64,000 nucleotides of DNA from Orychophragmus violaceus (GCA_030180135.1 CM058234.1:1612001-1676000), one strand, 5' to 3'; counted from the stretch's first letter, positions 44,419-56,740 are shown. Notes: a model not told the origin generated them from the letters alone. A program made the numbers and translations.

Positions 44419-46194
44419 CTAAGGAATCCGGTTTGGTGGATCGTGAAAATCCACCTTCCGTTTCGCTATTGCTGGTATGATTCTCACAACAGGGGTATCA
44501 TCCTCATTTCGAGGTAAACTGTCCGGGTTACTGAGCCGTTCTGAGATAGTTTTCTTCCTGCTAGACGGTCCTGCCTGAGAAGCTAGTTGCTTCCGAGCAA
44601 TTATACCCTGCCGAGGGCTTCGAATTACTCTGCCTTTGGAGGACACCCTGGTTACTTTCCTCTTTCCAGCAGCTTTAGAGATTGATGGTGACGTTCCTGC
44701 TGCCTTTCTCGGGGCCCTTTTCCTTCCCTGCTCTGCTGGTGTTCCCAATCTAAGCACCGCTGGTATTCTCTCTTCCGAGTCCAGCTCTTTCTGTTCATTA
44801 TTCTGAGGGGGTTCCTGAATAGTATGGTCATGGAGACCAATACCCTGAGTTTCCCCTTCCGTTGCGTAATGAACTTCGACATCTTGAAGTCTTGCAATAA
44901 GGGAGCTTGATAGTCCTGTTCCTGCTGGGGGTCTTGGTAGTTCAGGCTCCGACAATCTTTCAAGGGCTGACCGTCTTTGTCCCGAGCTAAAATTCTCTCC
45001 ACTGCCCCTGCCTGACTTTGAGATGGGTTCTCTTGAAGGATTAGGCGAAGGGGTTTTGGAGGTCTGCGATTTGTGGGATTGTGGAGAGGAGGCTCTCTGA
45101 TGAGACGATTGACCATTTTTTGGTTTATAATGTGACGTGACGTCCCTGGTAGCTGACTTTGAATGGTCATCATTAGACGTAGCATTGAGTCGCTGGCGTA
45201 AGTCATTCCCATGGGAGTGTTGGGATGATCTGATCTCTCTGCTTGAGTTACGGTGGTCTTTCATGTGAGACCGGTAAGAGCTGTATCGAGTGTCTCCGCT
45301 TCCCCTGTCATGAAAGTTTCGGTGATCCTCTTGGTGTCTATGGGACCCCTCGAAGAGGTGGGGCTTCCTTAGTGGATTGAAACGAATATCTCTGTTTGAG
45401 TCTCTTCTTATTACTCTGTCTGGAACTCTCATTGGTTGAGAGTACTTTTTTTCTAGCCGAGCTTGTCTAAGCTCTTCTAGATTGCTCTTGGTGTTAAGTT
45501 GATTTATCCCTTCCCTAGCAGAGCTCGAGACATCTGCTGGTTTCTTGGGGCATGAAGTATCTTCATGGGATAGAAGGTGGCAGTAGAAGCAATGCTTCTC
45601 CAAACCCTCATATACCACCTCCACATTTATGGTATTTGCCGCAGGTAGCCGGATGGGGAGGGTCATTTCTAGAGGGATCATCCCATTGATTTCCACCCGG
45701 ACCTTCCCTTGAGACGCATCCTTATCCACAACTTGCCCCAGTTCTCCTCCGATTGTATCCAATGTTTGGTCATTCCAGAAATGCACCGGTAGGCCATTGA
45801 AGCGTATCCAGAAAGCAATGTTACTTGGGAAGTCATTAGAGATTATTGGCTCCCATTTTTGAAGAATGACCATCCATCTCTTATAGTGGTAGGGGCCTTT
45901 TCGCAGTACAGATTGTAGTGCTTCTTCGGATTTAAACTTGAACTGGAATCTGTCTGGCCCTAACTCTCGCCCCGTAACCTCTGAATCCAGTCTCCAGTAG
46001 CTAATAAGCCAGTCTATAACCCATAGAGGTTTCTGAACAGAGGGATTTGTAGCCCTACCAATGAGGGTAAGGTTATTTTCTTCCACCAATCTTGAGTTGT
46101 CGCAGCTTGGGATGATTATGGGGTACCGTTTCCTGGGCTGGTTTGGTACCGCTACCCATTTTTCTTTTTCCTGCCTTGAGTAGTTTCTTGACAT
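44419..46194 (-). CDS. LINE ORF1 protein (DUF4283 + CCHC zinc knuckle)
   Basis: 591 residues, uninterrupted. The N-terminal DUF4283 RNA-binding-like domain lies at about residues 35-190 (LVEENNLTLIGRATNP, PLWVIDWLISYWRL, FWIRFNGLPVHFWN). A CCHC knuckle C-FY-C-HLLS-H-EDTS-C is near residue 215. The long C-terminal half is Ser/Arg/Lys-rich and probably disordered. ORF1 proteins coat LINE RNA and act as chaperones in the RNP. It ends at 44419, overlapping the ORF2 reading frame in the -1 register. Confidence 0.92.
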   Translation of the reverse strand: MSRNYSRQEKEKWVAVPNQPRKRYPIIIPSCDNSRLVEENNLTLIGRATNPSVQKPLWVIDWLISYWRLDSEVTGRELGPDRFQFKFKSEEALQSVLRKGPYHYKRWMVILQKWEPIISNDFPSNIAFWIRFNGLPVHFWNDQTLDTIGGELGQVVDKDASQGKVRVEINGMIPLEMTLPIRLPAANTINVEVVYEGLEKHCFYCHLLSHEDTSCPKKPADVSSSAREGINQLNTKSNLEELRQARLEKKYSQPMRVPDRVIRRDSNRDIRFNPLRKPHLFEGSHRHQEDHRNFHDRGSGDTRYSSYRSHMKDHRNSSREIRSSQHSHGNDLRQRLNATSNDDHSKSATRDVTSHYKPKNGQSSHQRASSPQSHKSQTSKTPSPNPSREPISKSGRGSGENFSSGQRRSALERLSEPELPRPPAGTGLSSSLIARLQDVEVHYATEGETQGIGLHDHTIQEPPQNNEQKELDSEERIPAVLRLGTPAEQGRKRAPRKAAGTSPSISKAAGKRKVTRVSSKGRVIRSPRQGIIARKQLASQAGPSSRKKTISERLSNPDSLPRNEDDTPVVRIIPAIAKRKVDFHDPPNRIP

Positions 46195-46873
46195 CTCTGG
46201 AGGTTTGAAAAAACAGTTTCTTCAACTGTAATGACCACAGATTTTCCAAGGGTCCTCACTTAGAGGTAGATAAAAAGGTCTGCTTGTAGCGATGGCTGGT
46301 TGTTAGAGCTCACTGTCTGTAATCCTCACTCAGAGGTAACTTCTTACACAGAAGGTAATGAGAGCTTCTTGCTAGTTTTAAGTTTCTTTGACTGCCATTT
46401 TCCGGAAAGCTTGAAGAACAGAGACTTTCCTTAACCCAAACGAGAGAAGAGCCTTGAAACAGAGTCTTTCTGAGCTGGTTATAATGGTGGGGTTTGAGAG
46501 AAGAGTAATTTCCTGAAATCTAGCCCACTTTGATCCTTCAGTTGAAATCTAGAGCAACTTTGAAGAATCGGTGGCAAGGATTCCGGTGCTAAACCAGGGT
46601 CGGAGAAACTGAGAGATGATAAGTCTCTATCAAGTTGCTTGTGCAATTTGAATTTCTTCTATTTTGGTGTTAGCTTCTGCCCAGTTGAGAAGGCACAGAT
46701 ACTAGGTCTTGAGTAGCTTAGTATCCATTTTAGGGAAGTATTGGATAAAGAGATATTGGGTGAAGAGTTTTGAAAAAGCAAGGTCAACTCCCTGGGTTGT
46801 GTGCCAGGGAGCAAAATCTCTCACTAGAATTTGCTTCTCTCTCTAAGAATAGTGGTCTCTTTTACCTGACTAT
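46195..46873 (-). promoter_or_regulatory. LINE 5' UTR / internal promoter region
   Basis: 679 bp between the element's 5' end and ORF1. It has several CTCTGAGTGAGG-like and CAGAAAGACT-like motifs and no ORF. Plant L1s are expected to carry an internal Pol II promoter here; I see no defined box. Confidence 0.5.
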
Positions 46874-46885
46874 TCTGAAGTGTTT

Positions 46886-47629
46886 ATTCTTCATGATGAG
46901 AGCAACAATACTGTGTTTACGAGTTGTCAACCTATAGATGCTACTGTTTAACATTGGAAATTTCTAATATGAGATTGACTTTCCTAGCATAGAGTTTATA
47001 TACTGTAATTTACCAGTTTGAAATACTATGTATTGTTTTAAAACTGATATTTTGAATTTAACTTGGCATCAAGTATATGTTTGGGACTTTTTAATGCTTG
47101 CTTCGACGAAACAGGGAACGATCTAACATGTCGAAACTGATATTTCCAAACTTGTTTATATTTAAAAAACAGAAAAATAAACCTTTCATGATTTATTAAT
47201 TCCTTTATGCTAATGTTAATATGCAGGATGTGTTGTGTCTCTTCATTACACTAAGTTCTGTAAACCTAACAGGGAGCGATCTAACATGTCGAGCAGCCTT
47301 TTCAAAGTAAGTTTTCAAATTAATTAGATCAATAGTATAGATATGTGATAAGATTGGAATTGATTGTCGGTAGTTAGGCAAGGGAAGTAACTTTAGATAT
47401 ATAATGTGTAGTATAAATAATAAGAACTTGCATGCTTGATTGGTAGTTGATTAATTTGAACAAAGACTTTAGTTGTATTTGTTATACAGTTCTAATAAGT
47501 TCCATTGTTTGCCAAGACCATTAAAAATCATACTAATGAAACTAAGTTCCATTGTTTGCCAAGTCCATTATAAAGTAGTTATATATGATTACATTGATGC
47601 ACTCCATTACCTTTTCTTCTTTTTGTTGA
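46886..47629. other. Region between LINE and Rep/Hel-like remnant
   Basis: Two direct repeats: ACAGGGA(A/G)CGATCTAACATG at about 47112 and 47269, and TAAGTTCCATTGTTTGCCAAG at about 47496 and 47543. No protein recognised. It may be the decayed body of the Helitron. Confidence 0.5.
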
Positions 47630-48232
47630 AGTTTCAACTTGTTCTAAAGCTTTTTGGTTGGGCAGAGTGCAATCTGTATATATAGAACTATATTAATGCT
47701 TGAAACATGTATTATTACAATGTAAATATTAGTTTGGTTGCAACTAATATATGGAGATAAATAGCACAACTCTTCATGTACATATATAACAATACATCAA
47801 ATAGAATTTACCTTTATCGTTTGGATTTTCCTGTTTTCTTTTAACTGAGGTTCCTATTTGAGCTTTACCTTTGTTCTTAGATTGAGTGCAATCTGAAAAT
47901 AGTCAGTTGTATTAATATATGAAACAATACCATTAAAATTGAAACTAACAGTGATTTTTACCTTTTTCAGATTGCAAAGTTCCATTTAATGTGATAGCAG
48001 AGGCATGTTCATTTCCAGAATCATTTACAGGCAGAACGTAATGAGGTATGTTTGTAACATCTCTCAAAACTCTACCAAAAACAGACGTTAAGGGAACAAT
48101 TTTATTGTTCGCTGGGGTAGCACAGTGAATATTGACTTCTGATTTTGAATTAGGTTTCAAAATCCTTTGCCTTCTGCGTTTTTCGCAGAGCCGGTTAGAA
48201 TTTTCCTCATTGTCCTCTCTCTTGTTCTTCAT
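47630..48232 (-). pseudogene. N-terminal remnant resembling Helitron Rep/helicase leader exons
   Basis: First exon from 48232: MKNKREDNEENSNRLCEKRR, a basic stretch, then TPANNKIVPLTSVFGRVLRD (a 'vLxDvTN' motif as in leaders of plant Helitron polyproteins). Two later exon-like pieces (ending near 47893 and 47671) both begin (D)CT and end in a basic KR-K run before a GT donor, so they look like tandemly duplicated exons. No Rep or helicase domain follows. The assignment is by resemblance and by the adjacent RPA-like gene. Confidence 0.4.
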
Positions 48233-49050
48233 TCTTGACTAATGGCATGAGATATTGTTAATTAGAGTTGTATGGTGTGGAATCAGTGCCGATGGTAAAG
48301 AATAGGCTTGTTTTCAATTAGCATGTATTTCAGTTTTCCATATAAAGATAATTTGCAAAATTTTGGCGGCCTAGAAAAAATATTGAATTTCAAAAATATC
48401 TCCAATTGAGAATTCAAACATGTAAATGAAATCACTGATTTAGATATTTTGTTTAGATTCTCCATATATGTAACACATAATTTGAGAAAGTAAGATCTTA
48501 AATATAATCTGTTAATTCCATATTTATGTTATATTTTTGTTTAGAAATTATGAGTATTTGATATTTTTGTTTAGATTCTACATTTGCGTTATATGTTTGT
48601 TTAGATATTATGAGTGTATGATAGTTTTTTAAACATATGTAATATGCATTGATCATTTACTTGATTTCAACTAAAACCACAAATTGGATCATGTTGGATG
48701 GATGGACACGATGGACTGCTAAAAGGTATTTCGTCAATCTATAAGTAAGTTCTTTCAAAAGAACACTCTCACAATGCATATTAGAACTGGAAATGTTATT
48801 TAGCTATGATCACAGACGGTTTGCTATTTAGGATTGGAATTGTTTGGTAGTTCTGCTGACATTTCTGGTACAGATTATAGTAAATATATATATAAATATA
48901 ATTTGTAAAGCAAATATGGTCACTAACCAGAAACGGTTCCTTTTATTGAATTTGTTTTTTAAAACACCAATAAGGAAAACAAAAGGATAACACTTAAAAA
49001 GACTTAGAAAAACATAAAACGATAGTCAGAAACACTGCTGATTGTTGATC
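48233..49050. other. AT-rich spacer upstream of the Rep/Hel-like remnant
   Basis: No ORF supported. TTTTTGTTTAGA motifs recur around 48530-48610. It separates the two remnants transcribed from the minus strand. Confidence 0.6.
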
Positions 49051-51467
49051 TCACATCACTTCTTTTTTTTTTCTCTCTTTCAACTCCTCTTCTGTTAACT
49101 TTTCCAACTTGATCATTTTCGTGCAATGCTTCTTTGAGGTAGATGTGAGATCAGGCACATTATCAGTATCCTCTTGAGAACGTTTAGATGAAGGAGTTGT
49201 TCTCACATCAGAAGTATCTGGACTGTTTGTAAGGAGCATAGGTTCCTAGGAAAAAGTGTAAAAACGTTTTTAGGCAAATACATATAAATTTATTTAGAAT
49301 TTTATAAGAATCCCCTGAATAATTACCTCATCCACACTAAGTAGTGTAGTTCCTTTGTTAGACTCACTGCTTGCGGGTGTAACGGAGTCATACATAGCCA
49401 ATTCATTTGTAGACCAAACTTTCATTGCTTTATAATAATCGAGACCATACATGAAATTTTCTTTTTCGTTACAAATCCCGAACTTAAAGGTCTTTCCAAC
49501 CAAACTGGTGATTTCTTCAGGAAAAGAAAATGGATCCTCGAGCTATAAATAAAATAACAGAATAGAAAATATTGTTTTAAAACTTAGTATATTAAAGTTA
49601 AATTAAGATAACAAAGCTAAATGTACCTCATCAAAGGAACCGTTTGTTAAAGTAAACGCAGACACACCCAAATTTTCATTTGCAGGTGAGTATAATAGCA
49701 TAAGCTTGGTTTTCTCAGTTTCATCCTTCACCATTAGGTGGATCTTAAACCTGCGTTTAAGAAATCTTAATATATTAGTAAATTAAGTTATCATAAACAC
49801 ATAGAACGGTTTTAGTATACTTTACCTATGAGTAACTTCAGTTACGTAATCCTGGCAAGTCTCACACCACCATATTGGTTTGTTGACATCAAGTTCAACC
49901 TTAGTGTTGAGTTTGAACTCTCCAACCATATTGTTGGGAATAGGATCAGCTTTGATAACCTTCTTGTTGCAAGCATTACATCCAAAATAGTACCAACCCC
50001 AATCAATATCAATGGCATAGATTGTACAAACAACCATGCACTTTTCAGCCTGTCAATGAATAAAAGTAAACAATGAAATATGATCTGCAGGATCAATGGT
50101 TTTACAATATTTATTTTTCACCTCGACAACATTTAGTATTTCTGAAATACTCTTATCTGCGTATTGATGCCATCTATCACGCCTAAGCTGCAGTTCATGT
50201 TTATCTTCAGGGTTTTCAAGGATAGCAACAGTGCTGGAATCATTTTTGAACCTGTAAAATATCAATAATATTAGATAATATGTTAGAGTTTAATATATCT
50301 GTTTGGCTTATATTAGAAGAAAAATAAACTAACATTTCTTTCAATTCATTTGCTTCCTTTGTCTCAGGATTGATGGTTATCTGAGAAGCATCGAAAGCAT
50401 TGGACACTTGCAATTCTTCTGCAAAATTTAAAACATATAAGTAGTATATTTCAAACAATCAGTAGTATTAAGATTCCCATTGTTAGTAGTCATTATAGTA
50501 CCTCGATATATGCCTACTTTCACAAATCGTAATAGGCATACAACTATCTCACCATCTGACTTTAGACATGCTGAGTTTATGATTTCAGCAAATTTTCCCC
50601 AAAGGCAACATGCTAACCTTTGATCACTGAAATAGTAAACAATAAGTATTTCAGCGAGTTATTTAAAACATTACTATAACCTTTGAAAAGAACATTTGAA
50701 AAGTCCCGCAATACTATGTTATATTTTATGCATTAAACGAAACTTAATAACATATGATACTAATGTTACGTCTAAACATTAAAATAATAGATACACAAAA
50801 TAGATACATATACATAAACTTACTTGATATCTCTAAGGGTGAACTCAATTTTTTTTCTTTTCTTTACCAGCACATTGCATTGTTTTGATTTCCCCCACAT
50901 CTAAGACTTGACCAATAACATCTGAGACAATGGTAAAGTAACATAATTAAGTATATAATGTAGTAGTTGAACAGAATAATTCACATGTTAGGAATAACTT
51001 ACCAATCAAGAAGAAAGTTTTTAGTGAACCACTCAAAACTGTATTGAAATCCACCAAAGATAGGAACAATTCAGATGATCGGAATGATGAGCGAGTTATC
51101 ACTGGTAGATCTGTACTGCCCATATGCTGTACTTAGTGAAAAATTCTGTATAATTCTCCATTCACCAACAGTAAGCATTCTCTCTAACTTTTCCAGATAG
51201 GTCTTTTGCAACTGGCATGAATTTTTACACCCTATAGATACAAATAAAAACGCCAGTAGTATAAAAGTAATCTATATAAGTATGAAATTATGTACTAATA
51301 GAAATATAAATAACACTTACATGCTCATCTGACAATATGATATCTAAGGTTTCACCGGATTGGGCAGAAAACTGTTTCCATGTGTGTAGAATCTTAACCT
51401 GAACACTCCAACTTGTTTTGAATGGTTTAACATCATTGAGAGAGGTGAGTTTGAAATTTGCAGACAT
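49051..51467 (-). pseudogene. RPA70-like (replication protein A1) pseudogene, Helitron-associated type
   Basis: Single-stranded-DNA-binding OB-fold protein of the expanded Brassicaceae RPA1-like family. Exon 1 (51467-51321) reads MSANFKLTSLNDVKPFKTSW...WKQFSAQSGETLDIILSDEH; later exons give DVIGQVLDVGEI, FAEIINSACLKSDGEIVVCL, VSNAFDASQITINPETKEA, then the C-terminal zinc ribbon (YYFGCNACNKKV...WWCETCQDYV) and SFPEEITSLVGKTFKFGI. It ends in a Ser/Lys-rich tail at 49051. Damage: a frameshift in exon 2 near 51187 and an extra A in an A-run near 50855. Plant Helitrons commonly carry such RPA genes. Confidence 0.85.
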
Positions 51468-51653
51468 TGTTTCTATAACAAAGTTGCTTTTAAGTTTCTG
51501 TGTTTTGTATTGCTTGGTAGGTTTTTGAGGAAGCAATGACGACTCTATATATATATATTCGAAGGAGATACCATCGACATTGAATAGGTAAATCTTGAAT
51601 ATCTTATTGTTAACATATTGCAAAATTTTAGTTACGGTTTTTAGTGATAGCAT

Positions 51654-53053
51654 AAAGGAAAGAATCTGGAAATGAGATCCGAGTAGTAAAGTTTCTATAT
51701 TATTTTTTTTAATCTCGCTAGAATATGCTTAGGAATCGAGGAATATAAAATTCTGTTGCTGATTCTGTTTATTTACTTGATATTATCGTCTAAAACAGCT
51801 AGTTGTTACTCGATTTAATTTTGAATTCAAAAATTCGGCGATGGTAACAAAATATTCGGATTTAATTGGTTAGGATGTGAAGAAGAATATCTTTCTAGGT
51901 GTATCCGATTTCAAAAATTAATATATCTATAAACCGGCACTAAACCAGTATATATGAAAAACTCATATACCTTGTTGGTTTAACTTAATTATGTTTGTAC
52001 AATATGTTATGTGCAGGAACAAATAGCAAATAAGCATCATTTTATTTAATTTGGTTTATTTCCTCGATTTGTCATGAGCATGAACTACAGCAGGATATCA
52101 AAAAGGAACATAAATTTATGTTTTATTAAGTCAATCGAAGATAATAGGAGTAATTTGGTTTATTTGGTAGATTTGTCATGACCTAAACCAATTTGTGAGA
52201 AAAGGATTATAATTTTCGGTTTATTATGTCAATAAAAAAATATTACCGAGATATTAAGATGCTCATATAGTATAACAAAATAAAAATATTTGGTAGGGCC
52301 GTCTTTAGGCATATAGAATAAAAGAACTAAAGTATGACTATAAATTTTAATACCATATTACCCTTAATGAATTTCCAAAATAACAAATAAAAGCAATGGC
52401 ACAAAAAGTAATATCCCCGTAAACCCAAGGGCAATTTCATATTTAGTCACATGTTTTATAAACGAAAATCAGTTTCATACAGATTTTCAGTCTTGGACCA
52501 TGACTCTTGGTTCGGTTCTTTCGGTTAAACCAATCAATAATCATTTCAAAATAACTGATTTATTAACAAACCAATTTATACAGATTTAAACCAAAATAAA
52601 TTATCTTTTGGAACCAACACAAAATAACTTGCATAAATTATCCATTTTAACCTAATTATAATAATAAAAAATTTGTTCATAACTAAAATTAATCCATAAT
52701 CGAACGAAACCAATTTTTTTCCGATTAATCTCGGCAACAATTTCAAAAATTTATGTTAACCGATAACCAAAAAAGAACCGGCTTAGTTCAGTTCGGTTAA
52801 CAGAAATAGTTGCCCTAGTCAAATCCACCAAATCATTGTTTATGGGACTAAACAAAACAACTTTTGTACAAGGTTTGAAGTGTAAGTTCACGAGGAAAAC
52901 AAATTACTCCAGAAACCAATTTTGACAGTGGTAACAAGTTAAAAAGAAAAAAACATGAAAAGAGTAAAAATAAGTCGCATCGCATGACTAGCTAGACAGT
53001 AAAACGATCTTATTATGATCACAAATCTTTGCTTAAACCCCAAGTTTGTTTAC
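51654..53053. other. Intergenic DNA incl. a TTCGG-type repeat
   Basis: AT-rich; the RPA-like gene's upstream side. From about 52460 to 52815 it has AACCGA/GGTTCGG motifs (TTGGTTCGGTTCTTTCGGTT at 52508) ending near TTGCCCTAGTC, resembling the TTCGG family in GAUT1 and PP2-A13 introns. A small 3' UTR of SYT7 probably lies just below 53054. Confidence 0.5.
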
Positions 53054-56000
53054 TTACTGTTGTTTCGAACCATCGGGCTCGAAATTCACAGGTGTGGTGG
53101 AGCCACTACGTTTACTCGTCTGACCTGTAATTGTTCTACCCATGAATCTCCCTGCTTTGCTCAATCCACTACCGACCGCTCCAAAACCGCTACCAACCAT
53201 CCCAACACCCGAGCTCACCCCAGTTCCAACCAAGCCTACTCCTGCACCGATCCCGGTCCCAACCATTCCTACACCAGCACCAAGCCCACTTCCAACTGCA
53301 TCCATTGTGCTACCTATCACTCCTGCTTCCTTCAATCTCTTCCTTTCTTCCATGATTTTCTTCTCTTCTTCTAATGCAGCCATTTGCTCCTCTTTGTTGA
53401 ACTCATGATAATGTACCTTCGACAAATCAAAATAAGATGTCAATTCACGAACCGGCGAAAAGGTAAAGTATTGTGGTTTATACAAGGGAACATCTCTTCG
53501 ACAAATTATACGAGGTACCCATCCATCGGCTGCACCTCCCGTTGGGGATTAGTCTGAGCTCCTCCATAGACTCGAGATACCCCAATTTAATAATAATAAT
53601 AATCAAAAACATCTCTACCTTAAGGGTTATACTTCCTCTATCTTTCTTATCTTTTACTTTCAAAGTATCGAGTGAAGACAACAGATTTAGCTCCATTTCC
53701 TTTGTAACCCCGGCTTCCAAACTGCTTAAAGGAAGCTTCACAAGTCCTAGACGTTCATCTTGGCCTACGTCTTTATCAAATACCTGTCGAAAGTTTTTTG
53801 AAAAGTGAAGAGGATAATTAATGTTTGCAATGACAAAGTTGAACAAGTGTGAAGTATAATTGTTTCAGATTGCAAACCTCTATAGTGAGCGACTGGGTTT
53901 CTTTGTCCTCTGCAATCAATTCAAATGTTTGGTCCCAAACAGGGTTCAGGTTGTTCTCGATTGCCTTTGTTTTATACTTGAACACAGGACGAATGTGGAT
54001 GGTAGCATAAGGGTCAGATTTTCCAATCAGTTCCTTATTCTTCAAGTTAGTTGCTTTCATTACTGTTACTATAAGCTTTCCCTGTGGCTTAAGTTCTAAA
54101 TCACTGTGAAAGAGAAAAACAGAGAGAATCGTCAGAATATAAAAATGTTTTCTCAATGTAACATGACTAGATAAATCTTATAAAACACAGGAAAGTACCT
54201 GATATCAACAGGAATACCACCAATGGGAACAACTATTCTGTGAGGCCACTGAAGCATGTCTTTGACAATAGTATCGACGGTGTCCTAACAGAAAGAAAAG
54301 CATATAGTTGTGCATATGAGCAAATGGGAAAACAAATAAAACACCTGGAAACTGCTTGACATACCAAGAGGAGAACTTACATCAATCATATCAGATAGTC
54401 CAGGAATTGCCGTCAAGCTTCCACCAACAGCCTTCAGAGTGTAATCGATTCTCGGTTTTGGCTGGTTGAGATCATATAAAAAGGTAGGTCACTGTCAGCT
54501 GGGCGAGTTTTATAGAAAATGCATCTGTTTCTTGATCTTTAAAAGGAAACAAAAATGTACCTCAGCAAGTAGAGCTACGACAACAGCAGATATACAAGGA
54601 ATCTCATCCGCAAGTTGAAAGATAACACGTGCAACTGTGAAAACTTGAAGATCCTTCAACTGTTCTAGCCAGAAACAAGTGTTGGTAGAATTAATCAAAC
54701 TATATTGGGAAGCAATACTCAGGGTACAAACGAATATATTAATCTTTAAGTATAGAAAAATCGAACAAGAAGTAGTAAAATATATCTCTAGTAACCTGAA
54801 TGGGTATGGAAGCAACAAGTGCTGTAACACCTAAAACAATATTTGGATCACCACCCCATCGAAGATCAACGTCCATTGTGACTTGTCCTTCCTTGAAACT
54901 TTGAACTCGAATACCTGCAACAATGATTAATAATACATGTGATAAGGCTTACGGAAAAACTAACCTATAAGACAAATGCATGGAGTTCTTCTAAGCACAA
55001 GGGTTCATTAAAATTTGGCTGGCAACTAATCCAATAAATATAAGCGCAATGCAAGCTTGAACAAAGTGGAAGAGAGAAAAAAACAATAACAAAGAATGAT
55101 GTAGTCCACCATACTTTACCTTCAATCTTTGGTGCTACGTTACCCAGAGTCAATTTGCTGAACTTCAGGGAAGTAATTCCTGGTGGTCTGTAATCTTCAA
55201 GCAGCGGTTCAACAGAATCTCTTATTACCATAGTTGCTGCCTGGAAATTAGTCAACAGAACAACGGATACTTAAGAATCTTTGACAGCCAAGCTGCATGG
55301 TGTTTTCTTGCATTCCAACAAAATGGTCCTAACTTAGGTGTCAATTAACACTAGAAAAGAATGACCCTCCTCTTCCAAGGATAACTTCAGTTACCACTAT
55401 CCAGGGGTACAAAATCAAGAAATATCAAACAAATTGCCAAGGTATAAAAGGAAAATTAGAATCTCACCTCTGCGATAAATGGCCACATCTTGCTAAGTAG
55501 TTTATTCAGCCACTTGACCTGAAAATTTAAGGTATAAGAAGTTTTCAGTTTGAAAATTTTGGTTCATTTTCTAATAAACCGAGTGTTTGGACGGTAAAAC
55601 ACTTGTTCCAAAACACTTGTTATATGTACACAAAACCAAGCATTGTTGAATTTAAGGGAAAAGAATCTAGAACTAGATTTCTCCAGTCAGAGTATTAAGA
55701 AAATATATCTACAGTCAAGTAAAAAAAAAAAAAAACTAGATCATGTTGAACAACCAAGTAGGCAAGTTGAATAGTGACCAAATAAAATAAGCACACAAAA
55801 TAATGAGAAGTACCTGTTCAAAGGCTGGAAACGATATCCATTGTGGAAAGTTATCACCACAAATTTTCTTCAAATCTTCTCTGCTAAGAGATCCTAGAAG
55901 TTTCATATCAACTGCCTGTCAGATGAAAAGGCTATAACTAGTCAATTATACAGTATCAGAGACCCAGAGAGAAATCTATCTACTCAACCTGAACACGTAA

Positions 56001-56475
56001 AGCCACTTTTTAAACAGATGAAGCAAAGAAAAAGGGGACTAACATGCACAGAGACGTATGGTTGAACAGAGTGCTGGTAAGTGGAAGCCACCAATGGATT
56101 CACACTAACTTAATACATTAATGTCAACAATTAAAAGTACCATGGAGATTTTGCTCAGCTGAACTATTTGAGATAACGACAGGAGATACTGGTAAGTTAC
56201 GTGGTTCAGCTAATCAAATGACAGAAACAATCCTATCTATCTTAGAACAATCACGAATGAGTTACAATCCCAGATTTGAGATCGTTAATTATCCCCCGAT
56301 AAACCAATTTGAGAATAAGCAGATTGATTTCAGAATTCCAAAACACATGAAAACAAAAATTAATTCGAACCTTCGCGACTCGCTTGGACGCACGGTGCGT
56401 CATCATACGACTCCAGCCAGCCATTAGAGCTACGCCAAAGATAATCCCAAACAGAATCCCAGAAATCAAACCCAT
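53054..56475 (-). CDS. SYT7: Synaptotagmin-like SMP/C2 lipid-binding protein (SYT7/CLB1, NTMC2T4)
   Basis: ER-anchored lipid-transfer/tether protein of ER-plasma membrane contacts; CLB1 was also reported to bind DNA and act in stress responses. Exons: 56475-56371, 55915-55814, 55518-55468, 55240-55120, 54914-54796, 54659-54561, 54461-54381, 54284-54199, 54103-53878, 53783-53619, 53416-53054. All GT-AG; total 505 residues. N-terminal membrane segment (LISGILFGIIFGVALMAG), SMP domain about 65-250, one C2 domain about 260-375 (LIGKSDPYA, NPVWDQTFEL), a short coiled coil (FNKEEQMAALEEEKKIMEER), then a Gly-Val-Met repeat (GVGMVGTGIGAGVGLVGTGV). It ends GSKQQ. The start at 56475 is the first ATG after a leader intron (56579-56480). 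Confidence 0.96.
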
Positions 56476-56479
56476 TTTC

Positions 56480-56740
56480 CTTCAACCGAAAACAAAGATT
56501 ACCGGATAAACTCAGGCGACCGATCAGGAAACCCTATAAATGGAGCCAGTAAACGAGAAAACACAATCGGAATACTTACCGCCACACCGAGATCGAAGGT
56601 CTGAGTTATCGGCAAGAAGCGTCGGCAGCAGTTTATCTTCACGGGATTGGTCAAGTGGAGAATCAGAACAAATTAAGAGCGCATTCAAGTATTTTTGGTA
56701 GGCCAGAGAGCGAGCGAGAGCGAGAGAAACGGTTCTTTTC
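56480..56740 (-). promoter_or_regulatory. SYT7: SYT7 leader intron and 5' UTR
   Basis: A GT-AG intron (56579-56480) ends four bases before the ATG. The upstream exon carries a CTCTCGCTCGCTCTC-like pyrimidine tract (GAGAGCGAGCG on +) near 56707-56725, common in plant leaders. The start site is unclear. Confidence 0.55.

Larger units (their letters stand above)
40355..46885 (-). mobile_element. Full-length LINE (L1-type), both ORFs open
   Basis: Body 46873-40367 (about 6.5 kb). TCTGAAGTGTTT flanks it (40355-40366 and 46874-46885). The 3' end is an A-rich tail (T-run 40367-40382 on +). It has a 680-bp 5' UTR, ORF1, a one-frame overlap, ORF2 and a very short 3' UTR. It lies inside the remains of a Helitron-like region. 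The intact ORFs suggest a recent insertion. Confidence 0.92.

Noticed and set aside
44652..45212. 186-codon alternative minus frame inside LINE ORF1
   Set aside because: Overprinted frame in the Ser/Arg-rich part of ORF1; no independent motif, and the DUF4283 ORF explains the region.
55671..55741. Possible third tail-only insertion (AACTAGAT ... A-run ... AACTAGAT) in a SYT7 intron
   Set aside because: The repeat is only 8 bp and partly made of tail A's; insertion length would be about 57 bp. Not distinguishable from chance.
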